The translations under genes were made by a program, and so were the position numbers. DNA of 64,000 nt. It comes from Zerene cesonia. Lineage: Eukaryota; Arthropoda; Insecta; Lepidoptera; Pieridae. The first letter of the stretch is position 1. Each line of letters opens with the position of its first letter. Shown piece by piece: positions 1-12,600 of the stretch. A model generated the notes under the pieces. The model was given only the letters and a program-made list of their open reading frames with translations. It was not told the DNA's origin and did not search any database. Location of the stretch: NCBI RefSeq assembly GCF_012273895.1, contig NW_024045134.1, forward strand, positions 2,356,001-2,420,000, read 5' to 3'.

Positions 1-185
1 AATGATATAATCAAGTAAATTGTCTCACTTGCGTTTATACAGAGTGTACGTAAGGAATTTATTTAATCCTGGCGATCGTAATCAGGATAATAATCTTATT
101 ATCCTGATAAGGAACCATGGTCTGATGATGATATTATTGTATTGTCACTGATCCTTGATATATGTACAAATTTTGAATTCAAACT
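1..185 (+). repeat. dispersed repeat, copy 1 (second copy 6955-7150)
   Basis: Shares with 6955-7150 the order: aattgtc(t/c)cact, cagagt(g/a)ta, taaggaa, attgtattgtcac(t/c)gatcctt, aatgta. The left end is cut by the window. It contains a perfect 13-bp inverted repeat at 81-108. Confidence 0.55.
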
Positions 186-2257
186 CTCCTTTAAAAACGG
201 ATCAAAAATCAAACCCGAATCTAAAGGAGTCGGTTGCATACAATTAATATATAGGCGAAGTTGGAAGCGTGTTAAAATATAGTCTTTATCACTCAAGTAT
301 ATGATCAGATTATGCATTCGATTTAATTTGACTGTGCAACTTTTTAATGATGTAGAGTTTATTGAAATTTACCCCTATCATGCCAATGTATACAAAGAAA
401 GAGAAAAAGAGAATATCCATTAATATATCCAGGGAATACAAGCTGGGACGGTTACGTAAGTTTCAATTGGTTTAATACAGATTTTCTTATAATTTTGATT
501 TGGATGGGAAATATGATAATGAAAATATCGTATTAATTTTAATTCATTTGGTGGCATTTCCGCATACCACCTAATTAAGACATAATGAAAACAACAAAAA
601 TTAATAGATTGATCAGTTTTCTTTATTGAAAGGTGAAAGATTTTTTAAAATCGGTCAAGTATTTACTGAGCTTAGCACATTCAAAGAAACAAACTCTTCA
701 GGTGTATATTATTAATTATTTATTTTGTTTAGTAATAAATATAGACTACTTGCTTTATTTTTTACCACAGAATAAAAATGGTACATCCATTAGTCTCATA
801 TTAAGACAAAGTTTATAAACTTTATCCTTACTATATGCCTCTTTAAATATTTCAATTTATGTTAAGGGATCTTCTGAACATAAGAATACCTCAATATAAG
901 GCAACTCATCAATAATTATATAGAAATATTTATGTTATCACATCTATATGTATAGATGCTAAATTCGCTTATGTTTCTAGCAGCGCGGTAAGTGAATTTG
1001 ATATGGCTTTCAGTGTTTATTAGTAATGACTTTTACTATTAAAATACTGCACATGGTCTTTAATAATTGCATAAATACTTAACGTAATACACGTGTAACC
1101 TAACGCAAAACCTTATAGGTTACATTATTCGTTAAAAAAGTGAAGCGATAGCGTATCGCATATTATCAATTTCAAGGAACTATTACCACGGTAAAATCGT
1201 CCCATTTCCCAGTTATATTTTTTTCAAAATACACCTGTATTATAAATGATCTGTTTAGAATGCATTTTACAAGTCATACTTACTTTACCGTATTGAATTT
1301 AATTACCAATTGTAAGTCGTTAGGCGTTATATAGAACGCGCCCTAGCAATGCAAGTTTTACGAGCGCATTGTTTCTATGCGGAGCATTGGAACTATTCTA
1401 CGATAACGTTGGACTCTTGAATCAATACTACGGTAGTCATATGAATGCTTTATTAGTTTTTTCTTTTATTATATATATACCCAGAATGTGATCTGTTCGC
1501 GTATAGATGGGGATCTTTGTTATCGGCATATCTGAGCTTCTGCGAAAGCTACAACTAATCAAATTTCTTTATTTTATATTGTTACTTGTATCTGAATGTC
1601 ATTAATTGTAATTATGTAATGTATTTAATAGTAATTGTGTCATATATATTATTTATAAATTTAAGTGAGATAATATATAATGTAAAAATTGATAATTAAT
1701 GTTATTGGTGTAAAACCGTTTTAATTACTATAAATACGTATAAATAAATTATTCAACAATTGTCCCTGTTCCTACTAAGGCTACCGACACGCTTTGTAGA
1801 TCAAAAATCACTAATTTCAATACTACCTATAACCTACTTTTAAGTCAAAACAATTCGTTGCCGAATTCAATTAATACACTCCGCACGATTATTATTATTT
1901 TATTATTATATATTATAGCTTGAAGAGTTACAAAATACTCCATAGGTCTTTATTTACCATCACCACAATCGACCACATCTATCCTTCCATCCAAAGAGGT
2001 TGTTTATAATAGGAAGCGATCTCTAACATTGATTAAAAAAAAACTTCAGTACATGTATTTTATTCTTACAGTCAGAAGAGTGATGTCTCGGAATATGGTT
2101 AAGAGGATCAGGTAATACTTGACGAGTCCTTTACGTCACAGGGATGTTTACACGACTGTAAGGAAAAATTAGAAAACTGCAGAAAAGAAGAAACTGCTGA
2201 ATATAGGTAAGAAGAACATCTCTAAATAATATAAAATTCTCTTTTCACAATGTTGGT

Positions 2258-2396
2258 AACTATACCATACTCCTCCGGACCGATTTGTATGAAATTTTAT
2301 ACGCATATCGGGTAGGTCTGAGAATCGGCCAACGTCTATTTTTATACCCTTCAATAATAAGAGTAAGGCAGAACAGCGTTTACCGGGTCAGCAAGT
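2258..2396 (+). repeat. retroposon-like repeat (CTCCGAAACGGCTTGACCG family), diverged copy
   Basis: Contains catactcctccg, tgaaatttta, gagaatcggccaac, taagagtaaggcagaacagc and ccgggtcagc, in the same order as 53605-53785. Confidence 0.65.
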
Positions 2397-2449
2397 TTCT
2401 ATGTTTTTTATCTATAGAGTAATAAAGTTTTATAAAATATGTGTAGCTC

Positions 2450-2600
2450 TCCTATGTCATAGCGGGCAACTGAGCTGATGGACGAGTAAGCTATCACCAC
2501 CGCCCATGAACTTTCCACAATCCGCTGCTCACTTTTAATGGGTAAGGGCTAAAGAAGCATTGACGACGGGAAAAATGAAATTGGAAAGGGAGAGGAAAAG
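2450..2600 (-). mobile_element. SINE-like element, diverged 3' part
   Basis: Minus-strand copy ending in the family tail (tcatagcgggcaactgagct; caccaccgcccatgaac), followed by the A/G-rich middle that is C/T-rich on the element strand. Confidence 0.6.
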
Positions 2601-4856
2601 GAAACTGTAGCTAAAGTTTATTATTGTTAAACAATTGAATCTATATCGTGGACTGTAATACACATATGTAACACTAGATGCATTAGGTAGCTACATAACC
2701 TGCAGGAGCAATCAAAATTTTCCATTTCCCAACGAAACAGCAGTTACAATAAAACGGGTATAAAATTGAAAATTACATTAGATTTACAATCGGAGATTGT
2801 GTTACATTCAATTATGAACCACAGCCAACCGTCCTAAGATCGATAACAGTTTTTACAACTACACATTTGATTGGCAAGGATTTATTGGAAAACGTTCATT
2901 TTTCACAAACCTTTTATAGTCTTTGATAAGGTGGACAATTTTACGCCTTGGCCATTTGAAATTTTATAACGATATGTTCGAATGGGAAAGTAACACTTTG
3001 TTTAATGGTTTAATGAAGGACGAATGTTCTACCACGTTATACTGATCGTAGGATAGACATAACGCTCATAGAACATACTTTATTTATATACCAATAATAA
3101 AAACTTAAGTGTTTGTTTGAACGTGGTAATCTCAGGAACTAAAACGATTTTAAAATTGCTTTCACATTTGGATATGTGCGTAATCCAGTGCTATAGGGTC
3201 AGGCTGTGGGTGTAGGCTCAGAGATGTATACAGTACCACGCGAAAAGCAAAACCAGGGTTTCGAAATATGAATAAGGCATAAATAAAACAAGCCATTAAT
3301 ATATTTTTATTTAATAGACAATAAATTCCACTATCATTATAATTTCCTAAAATAAATAACAATTTCATAATTACTTCTGCAAGTTATCGAATTGCACGTT
3401 TCTCACAACTTTTACGATAATATTTTACGAGGATTCGCATTTATTTAGCTAAATATTATTACATACACAACAGGACTTAAATTAGCATCTTAATTAGAGA
3501 TATTCGTAATTGTCAATTACAAGTTCCCGCCTTTTTGACACACAATACAGCCATAGATAACATAAATTTATTTTATCTGTGGCTGTTTTTTTTTATAATC
3601 TTCTAAACACATATTTTAGAATAATAGTTTAGTATTAACCATAGCTTTTGTTGTGATAAAAATATAAATCTGATATAAATATTACGGAATTTTTCTAAAA
3701 CTCAGCGTCATGTTTCAAAATAATTTTCGTTTTGTAAGCAAAGTATTTCCGAACGTTATTACGTACTAAATGCACTATGTAAAAAAATAATTTGCATGTT
3801 CTGTGTATCTCCATATTTAGCAATAGTTGTTTTTATATATAATTAAAGCTACCGATGTCGCAAGGTTTGTGAGTGCAAGCAGTATTGTTCATTAAATGTA
3901 ACCAACAAATGTTATTTTAATTCTACTATACCTATATCTATATATACCTACTGAGCGATTTTATTACTGTTTAATGTAGCCATTTGCAAGTATTTATCTT
4001 TATATGGCAATCTTGAAGCAGAGATATTTCCGGTTAAATTCTTATTTCAAAACACAAACACATACCTATGTACATAACATCTATACTTAATATGATATAA
4101 CGATATAGTTGACGTGATATTATAATACATATTAATATTTAATGACTGCTTCCTATTTAATGGGATAGAGACTTCGATCATTAAATGCTATAATGATCGA
4201 AGGATAGACTAAGAAATAAGTCAGTCATATGCAAAGTGGGAGAAATTTAATATTTTTTGATATATTACGCTGACTATAGTTCTCAGTCAGATTAAAGTCA
4301 TAATTGAATTGTTTTTGAGCAAGTTATTTAAGGTTTGGATAAATAAACACATAACCGCCATTTTATCGTAAAATTAATCAACCAATGGTAGCGCAGCACG
4401 TGTTTCGCGCGTTTATTTGAAAATTATAGAATAGAAGGTGCCATAGACAAAAAAAAGTAACAGGTTATTGATTTGGCTATTAAATATTTATTTCTATACT
4501 TTATGTGTATTATGCAGAGGGTACACCGCTCATACTATGTTTTTATACGTTACTTGGCACGACGCAACTCCTATGTGAGGTAAGTCATCTATAATTATAC
4601 TAATTAATTTTTTTTATGTATTTTACTATATTTTTTTATTATAATACGCCTAAATGGTCTTCTCCTAGTTATACAAACTTTAATATTATTTCACAAGCGC
4701 TCTATTGGAAAAATATAAATTTATCCACTTTTGTACATCCTCAATTTGAGATACTTTCCTTACGTCCATATTTCTTCATTAAAAAATATACATAGTAGCA
4801 GTAAAGAAGTCGAGTTGCGACAGGTTTAACGCAATTAAACTTTTAAATTTGATAAG

Positions 4857-4982
4857 AATTTTTGTATATTGTATTTTCTTCTGTTTGATTTTATGCGAGT
4901 ATTATGCCTTTAGAAATTAAAAACTTTTTAATCGTGTTAAAATCCGTTAAAAAGTTTTTAATTTCTAAATTTTTGTATATTG
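4857..4982. mobile_element. small fold-back element with 15-bp flanking direct repeats
   Basis: AATTTTTGTATATTG occurs at 4857-4871 and again at 4968-4982, like a target-site duplication. Between them is a perfect 23-bp inverted repeat (4909-4931 with 4947-4969, 15-nt loop). The right arm, with the bases before it, resembles the ends of the repeats at 49437-49545 and 53038-53137, so this looks like an internally deleted member of that family. Confidence 0.5.
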
Positions 4983-6280
4983 CTATTTAAAACCACTAAC
5001 ATATAGTTTCGATTTGATGATTTGTTACTATACAGATTCATACAGAATATACGTACAAAAAATTATACATTTCGAATCGCCATTTTACATTTTCAAACAT
5101 TTTTAACGATCGTTTCCAAATCATCTATTTAATTCGATTTAACGATTATTTTTTGCTACTACCACCCTAGCTTACCTCATCATTTCGCAATTCGATTGTA
5201 TCCGTGCTAGACAGAGACGGACACAATTCACATATCGCTATCCCTCTCTTGCAACGTCAAAATCGATTGACCAGTAGCAGCTTCAGCTTCGTTCTTACGT
5301 AAATCATATGCGTTTTAGAAAAAAATTGACTTCCCTGACTAATTTCATTAGACAATAAGTCTACTTATAGATATAATAATGATATATTTACAATTGATCT
5401 ATGGAGTTGAGAATTTACGACATTATAAATGACAATATTTTAAATTTGTAATGGCTTTTATGATAATTATGAATAGGTATACATTATCAATAACACATTA
5501 ATTATTTTAAACTACAATACCTAAATTAAATACTAAAATCGTCCAATAAAACTTCATAAAAAGGCGAAAAAAAAAACATCCGCTAGTATCTACAGCGAAA
5601 TATTAACACCACGATACGAAGTAAACATTAAAAATAATAAAATAAACGCATGCGTGCAAATAATTATGCTACTTATTAGTTATTTATTACATATTTCCAA
5701 CACCTGGCTATCTAATCAAAAATAGATTCTATTACTATGTGTTACAGTTGAAAATACACCGATAGAAACGATCTCGGTCATAAATAGGTTTTATCTAGGC
5801 GATAAAATTTCAATTCCTTACTGGACTATGTCACACGGCTTGTAACACATTTTTCTAGTTGATAAAAATAGCTGTGATAAATCACTGTTACATTTCACGA
5901 TAGTCGCATAATCTCACTTGGTTTATTATTATTATTATTGATATAGTCTTTTTTATACACTTATTATTTTCCATCAAAACGAAAGCTATTTAATTTTAGT
6001 CATGTATACTACAATTTACGTGGATACTTATCGATGAGACAGATGACAGGTGACACTTATCTGTCACCTGTCAATGTGACAGTTCAGAAACCGCGTTTTT
6101 CGTTGTCACATACATGGCGAAGGATTACGGGAAAGCAGTATTAATTTTTCCGAAAACAGTTTTGATTTAAGCAATATTTGGTGGTTGAAAAAATTCTGCT
6201 AAATTGATGTTAAATTTTTTTCATAAAAAATCCACAGCGTGTTTAGTTAAATAGCTTACTTTTAGAGTGCATATGCGGTA

Positions 6281-6286
6281 TTTATT
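6281..6286 (-). terminator. candidate retm polyadenylation signal
   Basis: AATAAA on the minus strand about 310 bases after the retm stop, giving a plausible 3' UTR of about 330 bases. Such hexamers are frequent in AT-rich DNA. Confidence 0.45.
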
Positions 6287-6592
6287 ATTACACTATGTAT
6301 GCCATTATAAGCACTCCTTTAAACCATCTATTTTCATAGTTCCAGACTTCATCAGAAATTTCAAATTACTCTGATTTTGTGCCAGTACCTGCACGACAAT
6401 ATTTAACTGATTTTAACACGCAGTTAAATCCAACGCTTTTATCCTCAACACATTCACTAATACCACATAAAATTTAACATCCCGCTTCGCATCGCAAACG
6501 CCTCGCTAACATCCCGCTCCGCCACGCTATCGCCACGCCTTCGCTTCGCGTTCGCATCGCGTTCAGCGCGTGGCGGGCGCGGGCAGTTCGCA

Positions 6593-6677
6593 TCACCGCG
6601 ACGGGCACGAGCCGACCGACTTGTTGCTGAGGCACGAGAAGCCGCTCGTCGCCGACTGGAGGCTGGACATGGAACCC
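6593..6677 (-). CDS. retm: retm last coding exon 15 (Ser-rich tail, stop)
   Basis: Acceptor TTTTCAAG at 6679-6678. The first base completes the Lys codon from exon 14; GSMSSLQSATSGFS follows, matching the GSMTSL...SGFS tail of SEC14L1, and TGA is at 6595-6593. This short exon was found by family match; another frame here is open for longer and is spurious. A transposon copy begins about 34 bases upstream of the acceptor. Confidence 0.85.
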
Positions 6678-9600
6678 CTTGAAAATAAACACCAGTTTAA
6701 CTTCGGTAGCCATCCTACTAATCCTAGTAATATTATAAATGCGAAAGTTTATAAGGATGTGTGTGTGTTTGTTGCTCTTTCACGCAAAAACCGATTGCAA
6801 TGAAATATGGTACGTAGATAGCTGGACAACTGGAACAACATATAGGCAACTTTTTATCCCGATATTCCTACGGGATACGGACTTACGCGGGTGTAACCGC
6901 GGGCTGCAGCTAGTCTAAAATGTAGGTAAGTAGAAAAAAGAACACGCTTGAATAATACAATCAGCGAAATTGTCCCACTCTTTCGTTACTTCTTATTACT
7001 AACTTCTTTCTTATTAACACAGAGTATATATAAGGAAAGAAATCATTTAATCCCGTTGATCCTATTTGGGATAATAAAATAATCTCATGAAGTTATTGTA
7101 TTGTCACCGATCCTTAATCAATGTAAAAAGTGTAATTTAGAAAATTAAATCAACTTCTACAATTTCAACGTTTGAAAACGCGCGGAGAAGGCGTGGAAGC
7201 CGTTGCGACGCTGTTTTTCTTGTGAATGCTATATATTTCTCAAAAAATAAGTAATTTTTACATTGGAGCGATCCCTAAGTTTAAGTATACCCCACACAAG
7301 CAAAAAGATATCATTTCAAATCATTTCCTGGCTCATAGGTTTTGTATTATAACTGGACAAACATACATTCTAACAAACAATCAACAATTTTCGAAAACAC
7401 ATACACTTATGAAATCTGGCACACATGTTCAGAAGCTGTTATCATATAAAAGCTGTTATCAATAAGATTTATTGTTTTTGTTTCTAAAACTTTGTTAAAA
7501 AACATCGTTAGATTTAGTAAGCTTGATATTAATCAAGCGGATATTAAAACTCCAAACAAAACCAATTCTTTGAATAGGCCACTCACGTAATCACCTCGGC
7601 AACTCATTATCCTATCTGGTACCTTCCACGGCATCTATGTGAGTTTGTGACCTCCTAACCATCCCCATACTTTACTGCACACGTGTGAGTGGCCTAGTAA
7701 AAAAAAACAAGGTAACCCAAATAAAGATGTGATATATAAAGCATCGATGAATTGGGTATGGTAGATTCTCAAGGAGTTTGAGAAAAAAATCAAGAAGTAA
7801 ATTTCATAATCAAGTACTTTTTACGCAATCAAAGTTCTATGGGCACAGTACACCTGCAGCGGGACACCCTGTATACACAGCGGCACACTCACTTGTAGGT
7901 GGAGCTGGCGAGCGTCTCGTGGAAGTACATGAGCTGCGCGGCGCGGTGCGGCGCGTCGGGCGCCTCGCAGCGCCACTGCAGCACGTAGCTGCCGCACTGC
8001 GACATCACGTGCGAGCCCTGCCGATGCGATACAATCAACATCGTTATGTGAATATTTATCGTCTTCACCATGTCAAACATTACTCGTGTTTGTAAGCACA
8101 ATATTTATCAACAACACCATCGTTACTCTTACTATGTGACTATTCATCACCACCCTGTATAATCACCACTAACGTGAACTCGAATCCATTCAACTTCTAT
8201 TCTAAGTTTGAGTGCTAGTTCTTTATTAGATGTAGAATGTAGTAAGAATCGTTAGTTAACGAATTTTACTTCTATATTGAGCAAAACTTTAAGTTTGAGC
8301 TCGGGTGTGAGTGTGAGTGTAAGTGTAACTGTGAGNNNNNNNNNNNNNNNNNNNNNNNNNNNNNNNNNNNNNNNNNNNNNNNNNNNNNNNNNNNNNNNNN
8401 NNNNNNNNNNNNNNNNNNNNNNNNNNNNNNNNNNNNNNNNNNNNNNNNNNNNNNNNNNNNNNNNNNNNNNNNNNNNNNNNNNNNNNNNNNNNNNNNNNNN
8501 NNNNNNNNNNNNNNNNNNNNNNNNNNNNNNNNNNNNNNNNNNNNNNNNNNNNNNNNNNNNNNNNNNNNNNNNNNNNNNNNNNNNNNNNNNNNNNNNNNNN
8601 NNNNNNNNNNNNNNNNNNNNNNNNNNNNNNNNNNNNTGTGTGGAGTGAGTGTGTAGTGAGTGTGTAGTGAGTGTGGAATGAGTGTGGAGTGGGTGTGGTG
8701 TGAGTGTGGTGTGATTATGAGTGTATGTGTGAGTGTGCGGGTGAGCGCCCACCTGTATGCTCTCCCCGTCGTGGCAGACGAGCGGCGGCTCGACGCGGTG
8801 GAAGTGCTCGCCCTCGCGCCAGTCGCGCGCCTGCAGCACCGAGCGGCCCTCCTCCACCGCGGACCCGCCCACGCACACCGCTGGAATACACTTTTATATC
8901 ATCATCAAGATTTTATTTTGTCATAGCGGGCAACTGAGCCGGTGATTCGCCTTGAAAGGATAAGGGATAAGAAATCTAAATTTATATTTAATAATATCTA
9001 ATGGAAAATAAATATTTGCTTATTTTTTTGTTTGTCCCCTGTTTGCACTCACCAGCAGCATGATCAGTTTGGTCTGGCATGTCGATCTCGTGCTCAGTCC
9101 GGAACACCGTGAAGGAGATGTCGTGTCTCAGTACGTCGAAGTCCCAGGTCAGCACGCTTTGCGGGTCCCGGTTCACCACTATCACCTCGTGCACCTGGGT
9201 AGTAGAATTTCGGTTAATAAGTTATACTTGTTAAACCCTTGACAGACATTGTCTGAGCGATCTTATCATCTGTCGCTTGAGGAAATCATTCATACCCTGC
9301 TACTTCGGCAGTAGAACCAAGGTGATGCCACTCTTACGGGCTAAAACATCACTAGTAATGAGGGGCTCCCAGATCTCCCTTAGAAACGCGCTTGCTGTCC
9401 ACAGCCCCATATAACTCAACTTCACTTAATACTACGACAGATGACGTAGTCACGACAATCTATCGTCCACCTTGCGTTGCTTATTGGGTATGTACAGCTC
9501 CCACTGTACGCACCTAGCCGATATTTTGTATTCCTCACCTGTCCCTTCCCCAAGCTAACGGACCGGTAGATGCTGTCCTCGCTGAGCGGGTCGCCGTCGC

Positions 9601-12600
9601 GCTCCGTGAAGGCGCCGCTCACGTACAGGCTCTTCGGCACCAAGCCACCCTCGTGCACGAAACTCTGTAACATGGGGTAGTTTTATTAAGGAATTGTCAA
9701 TTAGATAGAACGCTAAAAAGCTTGTTAAAGAAACTTCTGGAATAATAGAGCGGGTAGTTTTAAGAGAAAAGCTAAATGTAACAGAAATTTCTGAAAGCTT
9801 CATATTAATTTGCAACAGGCGGTAGCTTTAAATGAAATAGGGAAATTGTAAAATTCAGAAAGTTTAGTTTACCCAATATTACGGAAAATTTCTCAGATCG
9901 ACTATCGATTTTTTTCTCTAGCGTACCGTACAGTGATATTTTTTTAATAGATTACTGTATATAACATTTTCATTATTTTGCACCTTATTAAATTGTGAAT
10001 TTATGCAACCTTCCTTTAATAATATCGATGAGTGAAACACTTAAAAAGTACATCTGCCCTATGTATTAAATTTAATTTTCTATTAGGTCTATTTGTAAAA
10101 AAGACAAATCACAATAGACAATAACTTGCAAATTCACGTAGTGAGTACATTTACCCCTAACAGATGTGAATGAGTCAGATTGGAAACAAATAGTGCAGTA
10201 CAAATTCAACTGAAGAAAGCATAAAGCCCACAGCACATTTTATATTTTTACAGTGCGTCTGCGGCTGCGTAAGAGAAAGAGGTTTTTAAGAGAAAAGGAA
10301 AGGATTGACAACTGGTTAGAAGGAATGAACTGAGAAGGGTGAGGAAAAGAAAAGGGTCCCTTCGATTGCATGATCATGTATTTTCTAAATATACTAAAAA
10401 TTATCATCCATAATAAACAAATACTTGCAAAACACATGAATGATCAAGCATAACTATTCGACACACATATTGAAGACATAACACACAATACTTATGTAGT
10501 CGCGTTCTTACAAAGTGTAACATGTCCTACAGACAAAACATATGACGTCACGATTGCATTGATATTTGTTTAGATCTCACGTGTCATACAAATTGGTAAT
10601 ACTGATGCGGGACGAACAACGAGGCATCTATAATATCCGACTGTCGCAGCAAATAAAATCATGTAAACGGACAATTAATAAATCTAAACTGAATAGCAAA
10701 CCACCAAGACGAATTAAAAACATTTAGAAGATTTTAAGAATCTAATAAAGTTTATTAAAATTTTAAAACAATAGCTAAATTAACAAAAATTCAATTTAAA
10801 CTGAAAGCAAAACTTCAAAATAAAATTCAATTACAATGATAACTGCAATATTTAGTATAGGACCAAATACAGTACCTTGCAAGGTCCCCCAAGGAAATCC
10901 GGAATGAGATCTTTAGGGATGTAGTCGAGCAACCCGCCCGGCTGCAAGTAGTCTTTACCGCCGTAGAACAAGAACTTACTGCGGGTATTCTCATCTGCAA
11001 TTACAGATTTAACATTGTGTACTCAGTAGAAGGCTTAAGCGAAAACATCGTAGTTACGAAAGTTAACTTCCAATATTATTACTGTTATGAATGAAAACAT
11101 ATATTATGTCTTTTTATATAAAAATAGCTATGGTATAAATAGTTTGACTGTAGTATGTATAAACTTTACAATTAATTACAGTACAGAAGCAGAATCTAAA
11201 ATAATACACATAATAATTACACTACATTGATTTAAAAAAAAATGTGAGCTGTCACGGGTCGCCTGGCAGATGTGAAACATCGACATCTTATATATAAAAT
11301 TCTCGTGTCTTAGTCTCTATACTCCTCCGAAACGGCTTGACCGATTCCTCTGAAATTTGGTAAGCATATTGGGTAGGTCTGAGAATCGGCTCTATCTGCG
11401 GCTCTGACTCATCTCTCTATTTTTCATACCACTAAACGATAAGAGTAAGGCAGAACAGCATTTGCCGGGTGCAGCTAGTTATTTTATAAAATTAATATTC
11501 AAAGAATAGACTGTGATAGGAACTAAATATGTCATAATGATAAAATAAAATATTACACCGTACACACTACTGCGTATAGACTGTGTATATATATACCATC
11601 GTATAGCGTGGCGACGCGTCGCGACGGCATGCGTCGCCACGCCAGAAATCTGTTTTACGTGCGGCTATAGATGTATCACATCAAAAATAAATGCGTACAA
11701 TAAAACGTGTGAAGCAACATCAACTCACCGATAAAAGTGCTGACAATGGTCCACAGTATAGGGAACACCCTCGGAGCCCTCACAATCAGCACCCTGCCCA
11801 TCGTCTCCGGATAATTCGCCTCCACGATCTGTATGATCCTTAGTAGCGCCCTCACCCCGGGCCTCCAGAGGTGGCGCATGTTCAGCCCGTCCAGGTCCAC
11901 CAGCAGGCACCAGGAGTGCACCGCGTGTTCTGATGAACGGGTCGCTTCTTCGAGCAGTTTTAGACCCTCTTCACACACGTGAAGAGTCTAGTGGAGAAAA
12001 ATTGGTTAAATCCGAAGAAATGAGAAAGAATCATGAACGACAAAAAACAGACGTGTCGTTTAAAAAAGTATTTTCTAACAGTACAATTACTCTATTAAAA
12101 TCTTATATGTATGTCACAACAAACTATCCTAAGAAACCATTTAATATATCGTATTCTCTTCATCATTATCATCAGCCCAAAATGTCTTATCATTGCAGAG
12201 ATACAGACTTCTTATAAGGCATCTGACCATAATTCACCACGCTAGCCAAGTGCAGACTAGCAGATTGAAAATTCAATTATTTAAGTCCGAGTTCTCTACT
12301 GAGCCACCACTGCTTTTAATACATTGTTAAATATGTAGTCTGTTAATTACCCAGCGCCGTTTAATAAAGAGGAGACTCTTAATTAAACAGTTGATTAAGC
12401 TAGGCGGCTGCGCCGTAACTTTTCTTATTTTAGTCTGGTAAGACGTCATCTGGCTTAAATACGAGTTATGATACGTACTTAATTAATGCAAAAGTATTTG
12501 AATTACTTTTCCGTACAACATTGTACATGTTCTATATGTATATCGTATACATATATACCTTACTTTGTAGTTAAAATTAAGTTTTTAAGGTATGTATAAA

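Larger units (their letters stand above)
1..6260. other. AT-rich region with no gene seen
   Basis: No ORF here looks like a known protein and no coding-like GC-rich block is present. It contains repeat remnants (1-185, 2258-2396, 2450-2600), a fold-back element at 4857-4982 and an inverted repeat at 6044-6073. It lies downstream of retm. Confidence 0.7.

Noticed and set aside
6474..6713. 79-codon minus-strand frame over the last retm exon
   Set aside because: It is in a different frame from the one encoding the conserved GSMSSLQS tail, which has a matching acceptor and phase.
8252..8878. 208-codon minus-strand frame
   Set aside because: Only its first part is retm exon 13; the rest is minisatellite and N past the donor.
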